Notes: generated by a model from the sequence alone, not told the origin. 64,000 nucleotides of DNA from Amycolatopsis sp. 2-15 (GCF_030285625.1 NZ_CP127294.1:7100001-7164000); one strand, 5' to 3'. Counted from the first letter of the stretch, positions 9,478 through 19,096 are shown. A program made the numbers and translations.

Positions 9478-10858
9478 TACTGCAACGACACTTCGTTATG
9501 AAGCGACCGGCGTGTCGGTTAGGCTCTGGTTCGACGGTCGTGTAGTTGATCTTGTGTGCTGGAGATGGTGACGGACTGGTCGGCGCGTTTCGCTGCGTTC
9601 GCGGGGCGGTTCGCGGAGCGGTTTTCGCGGGTGGAGCCGCGGCGGCAAATGGTTTTCTACCTGCGGGGACTGCTGGCGGAAGCCGAGCGTAAGAACGGCT
9701 GGACCCTGGCAGAGATGGCGGGCGAGACGGGTCCGCAGGGCATGCAGCGGCTGCTGAACTTCTATGCCTGGGACGCCGAGGGCATGCGTGATGATGTGCG
9801 CACTGCGGTGGTCGACGTGCTCGGGGACGCCGAACGCGGCGTGTTGATCGCCGACGAGACCGGATTCGTGAAGAAGGGCACGAAATCCGCCGGCGTGGCG
9901 CGCCAGTATTCGGGCACGGCCGGGCGGATCGAGAATTCGCAGATCGGCGTGTTCTTGGCGTACGCCTCGGATCGGGGGCGGGCTTTGATCGATCGCGAGT
10001 TGTATCTGCCGAAAGAGTGGATCGCGGATCGGGGAAGGTGCGCTGCAGCCGGTATTCCGGACGACGTCGGATTCGCGACCAAGCCCGAACTGGCACAACT
10101 GATGGTGGAACGCGCGCTCGCCGCGAGAATCCCGTTTGCATGGTTCACCGCCGATGAAGCCTATGGGCAGGTCGGGCGGCTACGGCTCTGGCTGGAAGAG
10201 CACGACATCGCGCATGTGCTGGCAGTACCCAAGTCCCAAATGGTGATTTCCATGGATCTGCGGCAACGACGCGTCCACACCGTCATCGCGGACGTCGACC
10301 CGGCCACCTGGCAGCGTCTGCCCTGCGGCGATGGCGCCCACGGGCAACGGATCTACGATTGGGCCGCCGTCGACATCCGCCCCCTGCGCCGACCAGGAGT
10401 CGACCACTGGCTGCTGGCCCGCCGCTCAGTCAGCGACCCCACCGAGACCGCCTACTACATTTGCTTCGGCCCCGCCGACACCGACATCCACGAACTGGTG
10501 CGCGTCGCCGGAAGCCGCTGGGCAATCGAAGAAAGTTTCCAAACCGCGAAGAACGAAACAGGGCTCGACCACTACCAGGTCCGCCGATACCAAGCATGGT
10601 ATCGGCACATCACCCTCTCCATGGCGGCGGCGGCATTCCTCGTCATCACCCGAGACGCCGCGAAAAAAGGGGATCTGCACCCGGTCTGATACCGCTAACG
10701 TCCAACGAAATCCGCAAACTGCTCAACCGCGTCACCGCACCGATCCGCCACACAATCCAGCATGCGATGCACTGGTCACGATGGCGACGCACCAGCCAAG
10801 CCCGAGCACGTACCAGCCACTACCGACGACGCGGCCATCACGAAGTGTCGTTGCAGTA
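9478..10858 (+). mobile_element. IS701-family insertion sequence, complete
   Basis: The 1381-bp element has terminal inverted repeats starting TACTGCAACGACACTTCGT, with one mismatch over the first 23 bases. A 4-bp target duplication CTAA flanks it at 9474-9477 and 10859-10862, as expected for IS701, which favours CTNA targets. It landed a few bases after the right end of the IS5-like remnant. Ends and transposase are intact. Confidence 0.9.
9556..10689 (+). CDS. IS701-family transposase
   Basis: The protein has 377 residues. It contains the characteristic IS701/SRSO17 blocks: QRLLNFYAWD, then LIADETGFVKKGTKSAGVAR with the first catalytic Asp, WFTADEAYGQ with the second, and RWAIEESFQTAKNETGLDHY with the catalytic Glu. 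It starts at GTG. The length is slightly short of the ~400 residues often seen, but no domain is missing. It is the only gene of the element. Confidence 0.92.
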   Translation: MLEMVTDWSARFAAFAGRFAERFSRVEPRRQMVFYLRGLLAEAERKNGWTLAEMAGETGPQGMQRLLNFYAWDAEGMRDDVRTAVVDVLGDAERGVLIADETGFVKKGTKSAGVARQYSGTAGRIENSQIGVFLAYASDRGRALIDRELYLPKEWIADRGRCAAAGIPDDVGFATKPELAQLMVERALAARIPFAWFTADEAYGQVGRLRLWLEEHDIAHVLAVPKSQMVISMDLRQRRVHTVIADVDPATWQRLPCGDGAHGQRIYDWAAVDIRPLRRPGVDHWLLARRSVSDPTETAYYICFGPADTDIHELVRVAGSRWAIEESFQTAKNETGLDHYQVRRYQAWYRHITLSMAAAAFLVITRDAAKKGDLHPV

Positions 10859-10862
10859 CTAA

Positions 10863-10970
10863 GGGTCCGGACCAGCGGGGTAGGCTGCGAATGGCGGCCG
10901 GGCGGTCAAGCAGCGCGCTCTCCGGCCCGCCCCACCAGAAGACACGCCACGGCCCGCATCGCGAGTCTCG
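10863..10970. repeat. Diverged ~105-bp repeat, copy A
   Basis: Starting GGGTCCGGACCAGCGGGGTA and ending CCGCATCGC, this stretch matches 60945-61050 over its full length at roughly three quarters of positions. On the minus strand both copies read MRAVA-x2-LVGR. The function is unknown. Copy A lies just outside the IS701 target duplication and before the type III PKS gene end. Confidence 0.55.
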
Positions 10971-10997
10971 TGATCGTCGGAGTCGTGGCCGCGAGGC

Positions 10998-12038
10998 TCA
11001 GTCCGGTCTGGACAGCAGTGCGGTGTAGAGCGTCAGGCCAGGCCCGAATGCCATCATCACCGCGGGTTTCCCGGTTTTGGATTGCCCGCCACGGAGGAGT
11101 TCGTCGAGGATCACCAGGACGGTGGCCGAGGAGCAGTTCCCGCGTTCGCGCAGGACGCCGTGGGAGACTCCGAGCGCGCCGGGTGGCAGCTCCAGCCGAT
11201 GTTCGACGATCTCGAGGATGCGCGGCCCGCCGGGGTGGACCGCCCACGCTCCGATGTCGCTGACCGCGAGGTCGTGTTCTTCCAAGAGGCGGGTCACCAC
11301 CGGGCCGACGTGCCGACCGAGCACAGCGGGGACCTCGGGGGAAAGCCCCATGCGGAAGCCCTGGTCGGTTACCTCCCAGCGCATGTGCCCGGCGGTAGCG
11401 GAGTCGGTGCGCGCCGCGATGTCCACCACTCCGGGGCCCGGGCCCGTCGGCCGCAGCACGACGGCTGCGGCGGCGTCCGCGAACAGGGCGTGTGTGACGA
11501 CTTGTGAGAGGTCACCGGTCGCGGGCTGTGCGTGCAGCGAGGTCAGTTCCAGGCACAGCAGCACCGCGGGCCGGCGCCGGGCCACCACGTAGTCGGAAAC
11601 GGCACCCAGGCCCGGCAGCGCGGCGTAGCAGCCCATGTGGCCGATCAGCAGGCGCTGGACGTCGTCGGGCATGCCCAGGGCCGATGCCACGCGAATGTCG
11701 AGACCGGGGGTGGAGTAGCCGGTGCAGGAAGCCACGGCGAACATGCCGACCTCGGACGCGTCCAGCCCCGCGTCGGCCAACGCGGCGGCGACGGCCTCCG
11801 CCCCCAGCGCGGGCGCATCGGCGATGAACCGTTCCATCCGCTGCGAGGTCGACCACTGCGAGACGTCCTCCTCGAGGGGATTGGCCACCCCGTGCCGGTG
11901 CCGCACGCCGGCCGCCCGGAACAACCGCTCGGCGACGCGGGAATGACCCAACCTCGGCGCGAAGAACTCGTCCCACAAGACGTCCTGCTCGAGCCGGGCC
12001 GGGAACGCGCATCCGGATCCGGCGAGCCTCGCGATCAC
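10998..12038 (-). CDS. Type III polyketide synthase (chalcone synthase family)
   Basis: The protein has 346 residues with a complete catalytic triad: Cys137 in GHMGCYAALPG, His268 in AVHPGGPR, and Asn301 in RGNCSSATV. A C-terminal AFGPGLT gate loop is present. Such homodimeric enzymes condense an acyl-CoA starter with malonyl-CoA units to give pyrones, resorcinols or naphthalenes. I chose the GTG at 12038 because it overlaps the stop of the acyl-CoA dehydrogenase as GTGA; a longer open frame upstream is only the shadow of that gene. It is last in a three-gene coupled operon with an oxidoreductase and a methyltransferase, which suggests a tailored phenolic product. The starter unit cannot be predicted. 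Confidence 0.92.
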   Translation of the reverse strand: MIARLAGSGCAFPARLEQDVLWDEFFAPRLGHSRVAERLFRAAGVRHRHGVANPLEEDVSQWSTSQRMERFIADAPALGAEAVAAALADAGLDASEVGMFAVASCTGYSTPGLDIRVASALGMPDDVQRLLIGHMGCYAALPGLGAVSDYVVARRRPAVLLCLELTSLHAQPATGDLSQVVTHALFADAAAAVVLRPTGPGPGVVDIAARTDSATAGHMRWEVTDQGFRMGLSPEVPAVLGRHVGPVVTRLLEEHDLAVSDIGAWAVHPGGPRILEIVEHRLELPPGALGVSHGVLRERGNCSSATVLVILDELLRGGQSKTGKPAVMMAFGPGLTLYTALLSRPD

Positions 12039-13234
12039 CACCGGGGCACCGCTGCGTCGCCGTCGGTGTCGAGTGCTGTGCTTCCGAGGTGGTCGGCGCA
12101 GACGTCGGAGGTGGCCGGCTGTAGCGCGCCGCACCGCGCGTCGCGGTAGAGCCGTTCCAGCGGATGTCCGCGCCGGCTCGCCGACGCTCCCGCCGCTTCG
12201 AGCATCGATGACGCGACCGTCGCCGCGGCGTCCCCGGCGAGGAGTTTGGCCCGCCAGACCCATCTGTTGGTCTCCGTTTCGCCCGGTGCCGTGTCCACGC
12301 GTCGTGCGGCTTCGGCCACGACTGCCCGTGCCGCTGCCACGGTGGCATCGGCACGGCCGACGCGGGTCCGGACCGAAGGGAGCGTGTGCAGCTTGCGCTC
12401 GCGCAGGTGCGCGACGGCCGCGTCGATCGACGCTTGGGCCACCCCGACATACACCGCGGCGTAGGACGCGACCAGCCATTGGGGCATGACCTCGGCCAAC
12501 AGGAGAGCCAGCCCCTCAACCCCGCCCAGCAGCGCGTCCGATCCCACGGTCACGTCGAAGTGCACGTCGTGGCTGCCGGTTGCCCGCATGCCGAGCGAAT
12601 CCCAGGTCTTCTCGACGCGGACTCCAGGGCCCGCGGGCACCAGGAACTGCGACACGACCGGCTGATCTCCCCTTGTGGTGGTGGTACGTGCGGCGACCAG
12701 GTAGGCGTCGACGTGTCCGGCACCGGATACGAAAGCCTTGCTTCCCCTGATGTGGTACCCACCCTTCACCTGGGCGTAGCTGGTGGTCAGCGAGGAAAGC
12801 CGGGAACCGGCACCGCGCTCGCTCATCGCGACGCCGAACAGCTTCCCGCCGAGCACCTCGGTCAGCACACGGTCACGAGCGGTGAAAAATCCGTCCGGAA
12901 CCCCGAACGCGCGGGCCAGGTCCTCGGACACGAGCGCGATTGCACCGGTGACCGAGGCGTGCATGTTGAAGATCAGCGCGGTGGACCCGGCGCCTGTGCC
13001 GAGTTCCGCGGCGACCCGCGCGTAGTCGGCGAAGCCGGCGCCGATGCCCCCCAGCCGTGCGGGAACCATCAATCCCAGGAGTCCTGACTCCCTCAGGTCG
13101 GTGAAATCCTCGACCGGGAACAGCCCCTCCGTATCGTGCGCCATGGCGCGCGCGGCGAATCGCGGGGCGAGATCCCTGGCCACTTCCAGGGCACTCGCAG
13201 GATCGGCCGGAACTCTCGGCACGCTCTCGATCAT
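12035..13234 (-). CDS. Acyl-CoA dehydrogenase-like flavoprotein of the PKS operon
   Basis: The protein has 399 residues with the three-domain acyl-CoA dehydrogenase fold. An N-terminal helical domain (VARDLAPRFAARA) is followed by a beta-domain around residues 130-230 (FGVAMSERGAGS, WDSLGMRATGSHDV) and a C-terminal helical bundle (QASIDAAVAHLRER). The usual catalytic Glu position is not obvious. The enzyme may act as a dehydrogenase on the PKS starter or as a flavin monooxygenase-like tailoring enzyme. The ATG is preceded by GGAAGGAA. It overlaps the methyltransferase before it (ATGA) and the PKS after it (GTGA), so all three are made together. Confidence 0.88.
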   Translation of the reverse strand: MIESVPRVPADPASALEVARDLAPRFAARAMAHDTEGLFPVEDFTDLRESGLLGLMVPARLGGIGAGFADYARVAAELGTGAGSTALIFNMHASVTGAIALVSEDLARAFGVPDGFFTARDRVLTEVLGGKLFGVAMSERGAGSRLSSLTTSYAQVKGGYHIRGSKAFVSGAGHVDAYLVAARTTTTRGDQPVVSQFLVPAGPGVRVEKTWDSLGMRATGSHDVHFDVTVGSDALLGGVEGLALLLAEVMPQWLVASYAAVYVGVAQASIDAAVAHLRERKLHTLPSVRTRVGRADATVAAARAVVAEAARRVDTAPGETETNRWVWRAKLLAGDAAATVASSMLEAAGASASRRGHPLERLYRDARCGALQPATSDVCADHLGSTALDTDGDAAVPRW

Positions 13235-13953
13235 GAACGTTCCTTCCTTCCCCAGCCTTGGAAGAGCACAGCGGTGGTCCCCACGGGCAGCATGCGCACC
13301 GACTCGGTGCGGTGGGCGAGCCAGCGAGCAACGTCCACCGCTGACGGCCGGATACCCCGCAGCGTCAGCGCGACACCTTGATCCGCGCAGCACTCGATCA
13401 AGCGGCCACGATCGACGAACAACGCGGGATCGTGGATCCCCGGCGGCGGACCGCCGGGCAGGCGTTCGGCCACGCTCACAGCGAGCATGCGCGACAGCCA
13501 GGTGTCGGCCAGGGTGTCCAGCACCAGCAAGCCGTCCGGCCGCAGCACGCGGCACGCCTCCGCGACGACCGCGGCGAAGTCCCGGACGTGCTCCAATATT
13601 TCCCCGGCGCACACGACGTCCGCGCACCCGTCGGCCAGGGGCACGAAGCGGACATCGGCGCGCACCGGCGACACACCGTGTGCGACCGCTTGCGCCAGAG
13701 CGGTCTGGGAGAGATCGACACCGATGTGGCGGTAACCCTTGCCACCCAGGTGCGGCGCGAGAAGACCGGCCCCGCAGCCGAGGTCGACCAGCACCGCGTC
13801 CGGTCCGGTCGATGGCGGGATCACCGCGGCTCGCGCCGCCGCGAGCCAGTGGAGCATCGCGAACGCCCCTCGCGGCCGCCACCACTGCGCAACCAGATCG
13901 TCGTACTGCGCGGGATCGTTCGGCGCGCGGTGCGCTGCGGAACGGAAAGGCAC
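13231..13953 (-). CDS. Class I SAM-dependent methyltransferase of the PKS operon
   Basis: About 240 residues from the GTG at 13953. The Rossmann SAM-binding motif I is VLVDLGCGAGLLAPHL, followed by GVDLS (motif II), CAGEILEHV (motif III/IV) and RVLRPDGLLVLDT. It resembles UbiG/UbiE-type O- or C-methyltransferases. The start is uncertain: a GGAGG lies only one base before this GTG, and another GTG at 13971 is possible. It must begin before the divergent prenyltransferase at 14053, so the shared promoter lies between. It probably methylates the polyketide phenol or quinone. Confidence 0.85.
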   Translation of the reverse strand: MPFRSAAHRAPNDPAQYDDLVAQWWRPRGAFAMLHWLAAARAAVIPPSTGPDAVLVDLGCGAGLLAPHLGGKGYRHIGVDLSQTALAQAVAHGVSPVRADVRFVPLADGCADVVCAGEILEHVRDFAAVVAEACRVLRPDGLLVLDTLADTWLSRMLAVSVAERLPGGPPPGIHDPALFVDRGRLIECCADQGVALTLRGIRPSAVDVARWLAHRTESVRMLPVGTTAVLFQGWGRKERS

Positions 13954-14052
13954 GCCTCCACGCTCGCACACCCGGCGGCGTTCCGCGCCGCGAAGAGGCC
14001 CGCGAGGGGCGGCCGACCGGTGGGCGGGCGCAGACCCTGCGAAGCTGGCCCC

Positions 14053-14868
14053 GTGCACGCAACCGTTCGAGGTCTGGTGCGGGCCTGCCACCCAGAGCCA
14101 ACGCTCGCCGTCACCGCGGTGGCGGCCGGGATCGCGGTCAGCGCGGGACGCCCACCCTGGGGTGTCCTCCTCGTCGCGGCCGCCGTTCTCACGGGCCAGC
14201 TGTCGGTGGGCTGGCTCAACGACTACCTCGACGCCGCACGGGACCGGGAAGTCGGCCGTACCGACAAGCCCATAGCCACCGGCCTCGTGAAAAAACGGAT
14301 CGTCGGTGCGGCCGCCTGCTGCGCCAGCGCGGCGTGCGTGCCGCTGTCATTTACGACCGGCCTGCTCGCCGGCGGTGTGCACCTGGTCGCGGTGGTGTCC
14401 GCGTGGGCCTACGACGCGGGTGTGAAGTCGACCCGGCTCTCGGTTCTGCCCTACGCGCTGTCCTTCGGACTGCTGCCGGTGTTCGTAGTACTCACCAGTG
14501 GCCAGGCCCCGCCGTGGTGGCTGTTCACCGCAGGTGCGCTGCTGGGCAGCGGCGCACACTTTGCCAACGCACTGCCGGATCTCGCCGACGATGCGCGAAC
14601 CGGCGTGCACGGCCTGCCGCACCTGCTGGGACCGCGCTGGTCCAGCTGGGCGGCGGTGGCGCTGCTGCTCGGCGCCATGACGTGCCTCGTCGCAGGCCCG
14701 GCAGGTGCACCGAGTGTCGCGGGCCTGTCGCTGCTCGCCGCCGCCTGCCTCGTCCTCACCGCCGCCCTGGCCCCGAGACGTGGTAGCGGCTCACGCGCGC
14801 TGTTCCGGGCGATCATGGCCGTCGCGCTGCTGGCGGTCGTGCTCCTTCTGATCACCCCGTTGGGATGA
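14053..14868 (+). CDS. UbiA-family membrane prenyltransferase
   Basis: The protein has 271 residues and about eight membrane segments. The first Asp-rich motif NDYLDAARDREVGRTDKPIA (about residues 56-75) binds the prenyl diphosphate through Mg2+; the second lies in ALPDLADDARTGVHGLP (about residues 174-190). Both match UbiA enzymes that prenylate aromatic acceptors or make quinones. The start is a GTG, in frame, divergent from the PKS operon methyltransferase. The location suggests it prenylates the type III PKS product, which would give a meroterpenoid-like or lipoquinone compound; this is inference. Confidence 0.88.
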   Translation: MHATVRGLVRACHPEPTLAVTAVAAGIAVSAGRPPWGVLLVAAAVLTGQLSVGWLNDYLDAARDREVGRTDKPIATGLVKKRIVGAAACCASAACVPLSFTTGLLAGGVHLVAVVSAWAYDAGVKSTRLSVLPYALSFGLLPVFVVLTSGQAPPWWLFTAGALLGSGAHFANALPDLADDARTGVHGLPHLLGPRWSSWAAVALLLGAMTCLVAGPAGAPSVAGLSLLAAACLVLTAALAPRRGSGSRALFRAIMAVALLAVVLLLITPLG

Positions 14869-15643
14869 CCGCACGCTGCGCTCGAACCGCCTCGCGGAAG
14901 TCCATCGCCCTCCTCTCAGCCGGCCAGGCCCCGGCCGTACTGGGCGCGGACGGTGTCCCCCGCTCGTCCCCGCTGTCGACGAACCTGCGCACCCGTTCCG
15001 ATTCAGCCCAGCGGCGACCGCCGGATAGGCGAAGGCAAGGACGTCGATCCCTGCGTTACGGCGCCTAGAGCCGCCGGCAGGGCCCCAGCGCAGAGAGTGA
15101 CGCGAGGTGGAGGCTCTGTGGTGGCCCACGTAGCTGTCGGCACCAGTGGACTCGACCAGCTCGCCGCTCTCGCGCCCCGGCGGAACAGTCAACCAGTCCG
15201 GGGCGTGGTTTTGCATGACAGCCGAACAGGTGCTGCGGATCGCGGCCTGGCGCGGTTGACGTGGCCATCGCCGTTGCCCACGATCCGACCGTCTTTCACC
15301 GCAATTCGAAGCCGTCACCATCGGAGTGCAGCGCCGCCGAACTCCCAGATTCAAGCGTCGACGTCGCCGGGACGACCCGCCTCGGCGAGGTGACTGTCGA
15401 CCCGCACCGGCGAGTCCTCCCCGAACCATACGGCGTCCACCAACGCCACGACTCGGCGTTGGCCTCCCGGTGAGCCCGGCTCCTCGACCGACCGGTGCTC
15501 ACCACCGGGGCCCGTGGCCCGGCATGGGTAAACGGTCGCTCTCCGTCCCGGGTAGCTCCGCGTTGCCCGGATCCTCGCGGCCGCCGGCGCGCACTCCTGG
15601 CGCCGCCACGTGTACCCCGAGCCACCCCGGTACCTGCGGGTCC
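14869..15643. other. Gene-poor stretch, no supported gene
   Basis: Several frames are open by G+C bias only. At 14907 on the minus strand a good GGAGG precedes a 17-codon frame starting MDFREAVRAQ, which resembles a nitroreductase start cut off at once. Nothing else is recognisable. Confidence 0.4.
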
Positions 15644-16070
15644 GTGACCGCCGAAATCGCCGGGAACTCCTTGTCCTACCTCGGCACTGCGACGACCCTG
15701 CTGCGGCTTGGGCTGTTCACCGCGCTGACCGACCCGAACTTCCTCCACCGCGGTCAGCGGTCGTACTTCGGCCAGGGTCTGGTGTCCCGGCGCCGGACCG
15801 AACCCTCGGTGCAACCCGCGGGCCTCCCGCCACTAACCGCTGTGGTGCTCTCGCACCTGCACGGCGACCACTTCGACCCGGTGGCCGCCCGGGAATTCCC
15901 CGCGGACTGCCGATCGTGACGACCGACCACGCGGCCCGGCGACTGCGGCGGCGCGGGTTCCACGCGCCGGTCCCGCTCGAGCCTGGCCTTCCGAGCGGTT
16001 CACCGACGCCGGCGCGACGCTCACCGTGACCGCGGTACCGGCCCAGCACGCGCCCGGCCGTACTACCGCA
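15644..16070 (+). pseudogene. MBL-fold metallohydrolase, frameshifted remnant
   Basis: The first frame from GTG 15644 reads a metallo-beta-lactamase start: LSYLGTATTLLRLG, LTDPNFLHRGQR, and the metal motif LSHLHGDHFD. At ~15905 the frame changes to LPIVTTDHAARRLRRRGF, and near 15990 changes again to ERFTDAGATLTVTAVPAQHA. The C-terminal metal ligands are missing. It has at least two frameshifts plus a truncation, so it is non-functional. The family resembles UlaG/NAPE-PLD-like lactonases. Confidence 0.75.
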
Positions 16071-16262
16071 GCCACACCGAGTACGGGCGCGGTGGACGAC
16101 CTGGTCGACTGCAGTGCGCTCATCGACGATCACCAGTCCTCCTGGCCGGCCCGGCTCTCACCGCGATTCCCCACCGTCGAACTGCGGGCCTCCGATGCCA
16201 GTTCCACTGTGGACGGTTCACTGCTGCAAGCCGCTCTGGACCGCACCTGCGGACCGATACGA

Positions 16263-16584
16263 GAACTCACTGGTCAAGGTTTTCGTCGTCGTCCCCCTGC
16301 TGGCGCTGGTCGCGGCGGTGCCGTTCGCGTGGGGCTGGGGCCTGGGCTGGGTCGACCTCGCGCTGGCCGCCGGGTTCTACGTCCTCACCTGCCTCGGCGT
16401 CACGATCGGATTCCACCGCTATTTCACCCACGGCGCGTTCAAATCCCGCCGTGCACTTCGGATCGCACTCGCCGTCGCCGGCAGTATGGCCATGCAAGGT
16501 CCCGTGATCACCTGGGTCGCCGACCACCGCCGCCACCACGCCTTGGCCGACCGCGAAGGCGATCCGCACTCCCCGTGGCGCTAG
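16263..16584 (+). pseudogene. Acyl-CoA (delta-9) desaturase fragment
   Basis: The segment encodes two membrane helices and the first two His boxes, GFHRYFTHGAFK and ADHRRHHALAD, followed by DPHSPWR and a stop. Desaturases of this family normally continue for another ~200 residues to the third HxxHH box, and the usual ~30-residue N-terminus is absent too. The left junction falls near 16262 in unrelated sequence. Only about a third of the enzyme remains, so it is inactive. Confidence 0.8.
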
Positions 16585-17160
16585 GGCACCTCACCCGCCG
16601 CACTCGCCAAGGGGTTCTAGCCCGGCCGCCGTGGTTGCCGTACCACCCGCAGGGCTGTCGCGGAGGGTACGTCGCGAGACGCAGAACCGGGACCACGCCA
16701 GGGTCTCCTCGGCCGTACATCGAAGCAGGCATCCCCGCCGGCGCACGGACTACGGCCCCGGCGGACTCCAGGCGTGACCGCGCGGCACCACCCGCCTTTC
16801 GAGGCCACCGTCGCATTGAACACACCGACGCGCCGGTCACAGCGGAGGGGGACCGCTGCCGATACCCGCCTCGCTCCAGCGGTACCACGCCGACCAGCCG
16901 GCCGCCGAGGTCCGGGCGCCGGGATGCGCGGCCCGGGTCACCCGGCGGAAAGGGAGGGATTCCGAAGTTGGCGGTCATGATCGCGTCGAACTCCGCGCGC
17001 AGCCAGGCCGTATCGGCGCAGATCAGCTCGGCGAACCCGCTGGTCGCCATCGTGTGATGGGTGGTGCCCGGCATCCTCGATCACTCCCCAGCAACGTCGT
17101 CGTTGTCGACACCAGGTCATGTACCGCTCTCTTTTTCTATAGCGCTCACTGGAGTTTGTG
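16585..17160 (-). pseudogene. Probable remnant of a small hypothetical gene
   Basis: From an ATG at 17050 the minus strand reads MATSGFAELICADTAWLRAE and then FDAIMTANFG, which has the look of a conserved actinobacterial small protein. Beyond about 16950 the reading turns into low-quality Arg/Pro-rich sequence, suggesting a frameshift. No function can be given. The rest of this stretch shows no gene. Confidence 0.3.
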
Positions 17161-17161
17161 G

Positions 17162-17282
17162 CATGCGGTCGCTTTTCTCCACCCTGCACAACATCGTGCA
17201 CCTGCTCTTCGGCATCGTCGGCCTGGCCTGCGCCCGCACCTCACGCGCCGCACGGCTGTACCTGCTCATCGGAACCCGCTAG
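17162..17282 (+). pseudogene. DUF4383 membrane protein fragment
   Basis: The reading LFSTLHNIVHLLFGIVGLAC followed by ARTSRAARLYLLIG matches the first helix pair of DUF4383 membrane proteins, then stops at TAG. The family normally has four helices and ~130 residues, so this is an N-terminal scrap. Its stop overlaps the stop of the next fragment on the opposite strand. Confidence 0.6.
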
Positions 17283-17497
17283 AGGCGCTTCACAGATGAA
17301 TCGAAGTTGTTGCCGCCGAAGCAGGGGAAGTTGTACCCGGAGTTCGGCGAATCACAGCTTCGCCGGCCCGTGTAGTGGTAGCCCTCGTACAGGCAGAAGC
17401 TCTGCGGCGAGCGATTCCACTGCGAACTCGCCGCCGTGGTCCAGGCCCTGGTGAGCGCGTCCCGTTGCCAGTCGCCTGAGCGTGGTCAACACCAGGA
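17279..17497 (-). pseudogene. C-terminal fragment of a secreted I36-like protein
   Basis: The minus strand reads SFCLYEGYHYTGRRSCDSPN and GYNFPCFGGNNFDSSVKRL before a TAG. The FCLYE block and paired Cys residues resemble peptidase inhibitor family I36 / crystallin-fold secreted proteins of actinomycetes. An in-frame TGA upstream and the absence of a signal peptide show that the N-terminus is lost. The family call is tentative. Confidence 0.4.
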
Positions 17498-17705
17498 TGT
17501 TGAGTCAATGCTGATCCGTGTGGACGAGATCGCCGCCGTCAGAGGCCCTCGACGGCACGCGGTGCCCTCATCGAGTTGATCGTGGATGCGCTACTGCGCA
17601 GGCTGCCGGCCGAACTCCCCGTACAGGCCCGTACTTCACCGCGAGGCACAGTTCGCTGACGGTGAACCCCGGAATCGGGCACGCGGCGAGACGCGTTTGC
17701 AAGGC

Positions 17706-18621
17706 ATGAACAACGACTACGCGGAGCCCGACCCGCTGGACGCCTACTCGGCAATCGTCACCTCCGTCGCCGCGCAGCTCACACCCCGCGTGGCGGCGTT
17801 GGCCGTCCGCTCCCGCAACGGGGAATCCGCCGGGTCGGCCGTCGTCCTGACCGCCGAATCCCATCTGATCACCAACTCACACGTCATTTCCGGTGGCGAC
17901 CACGGCACCGCGGAGTTCGCCGACGGCACCGTCGCGCGCTTCGACGTCGTCGGCAGCGATCCCCTCTCCGACATCGCCGTCATCCGCGCCGACCGGGAAA
18001 TCCCCGCCCCACCGGAATTCGGCGACATGTTCTCGGCGTCGGTCGCGGCGCAGCACTACGACGGCCTGTTCGTTTCCGCATTCGGCTTCGCCGCGTCCCA
18101 CTACGGCCTGCCCGACATCGGGTTCCTCGCGTGGCCCGACATGGTCGCCTTCGTGCAGCGGCTGCGCCTGGCGCTACCCCGCCACCACCTGCTGGTCGAC
18201 ATCGCCGACGGGTACGTCGGCCCCGAACGACGTGGCAGGCGACCTCCGCCGCGCCCGAGCCCTGTCCCGCACCGACGCGGACGTGGTCCTCATCGACGGC
18301 GTCCGGTCCGCCGAAGCGATCACGGAAATCCGGCGGATCATCGGCGACAAGCCGTTGCTGTTCAACCAGATCGCGGGTGGCAAGTCGCCGGGCCTGTCCC
18401 TGCCCGAACTCTCGGCCCTCGAGGTCGACTTGGCGATCTATAGCACGCCATGCCTGTTCGCCGCGCAGGAAGGCATGGACAACGCACTCATCCGGCTGCG
18501 CCACGCCGACGGGCGCCTCCCCGAGCTCAACATCGACAGGGTCGGTGTGACACCGCCGCTCGGCTTGCTCGAGCACAACATCAGCCGCCACCACGGAACT
18601 CCGGTGCGCGCCGGCAGGTGA
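17706..18621 (+). pseudogene. Chimeric ORF: HtrA-type protease head joined to isocitrate lyase/PEP-mutase-like tail
   Basis: From ATG 17706, residues 1-~104 read as a trypsin-like HtrA protease N-half, with the catalytic His in LITNSHVISGG and Asp in DIAVIR, but the GNSGGP serine block is absent. At ~18020 the same frame passes directly into an isocitrate lyase/PEP mutase family segment (HYDGLFVSAFGFAASHYGLP, LLVDIADGYVG). Near 18225 the frame shifts and ~45 residues, including the expected acid-base Cys/Glu region, are missing. Reading resumes with DADVVLIDGVRS, KPLLFNQIAGGKSP and IYSTPCLF to the stop at 18621. Neither half can be active. The clean in-frame junction of unrelated genes indicates an illegitimate deletion. 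Confidence 0.75.
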
Positions 18622-19096
18622 CACCAGGTGCCGACCGGACCGTCGCACCGGCCGGCGCCCCCGCAACCGAGGCAACCTCGACGACCCGGTCATCGCCCCG
18701 GCTCCCTGGCCGACCCGCCCCCTGCCGGAAGCGATTAGCTTCCTTCCCTCCGGAGACGACGAATCGTGACTGCTGCGGCGTTGCCCGACTTCGGGCTACG
18801 CGGACCGCGACGGGCCCCTTGGTACTGGTGGTACTCGCGCTGGCGATGGGTCGCGGCCGTTGAGCGTGGCCGAGGTGTGGCACGCGCTGACTCGCCCGGC
18901 ACTGACGCGGCGCGCGCGGCGCTGGCGGTCGTGGTGGGTGTGGACCTCACCGTCGCGGGTGTGCTCATGCTGGCGTCCAAGAACGCGGCCTCCAGCGCCG
19001 CAACCGACTGAAGCTAAACTAGTCATGCTCCGGACTCCGACGCCTCCGGGCAACACTTGGCGGGACTAGTACGGGCTGAGTGCGGCCCGTCCTTGC
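18622..19096 (+). other. Mostly non-coding; one doubtful small ORF
   Basis: A GTG at 18766, ten bases after GGAG, opens an 81-codon frame with one hydrophobic segment (ALAVVVGVDLTVAGVLML). It has no recognisable family and another frame of the same stretch also looks hydrophobic, so it may be a decayed membrane gene. Near 19069 a weak 6-bp hairpin (ACGGGC/GCCCGT) may end the converging MBL operon. Confidence 0.3.

Noticed and set aside
11500..12519. Overlapping minus-strand frames of 335 and 493 codons around the PKS
   Set aside because: The true PKS begins at GTG 12038; the upstream extension is the out-of-frame shadow of the acyl-CoA dehydrogenase gene.
14869..14907. Truncated nitroreductase start
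   Set aside because: A good ribosome site precedes MDFREAVRAQ, but only 17 codons follow, too little to support a gene.
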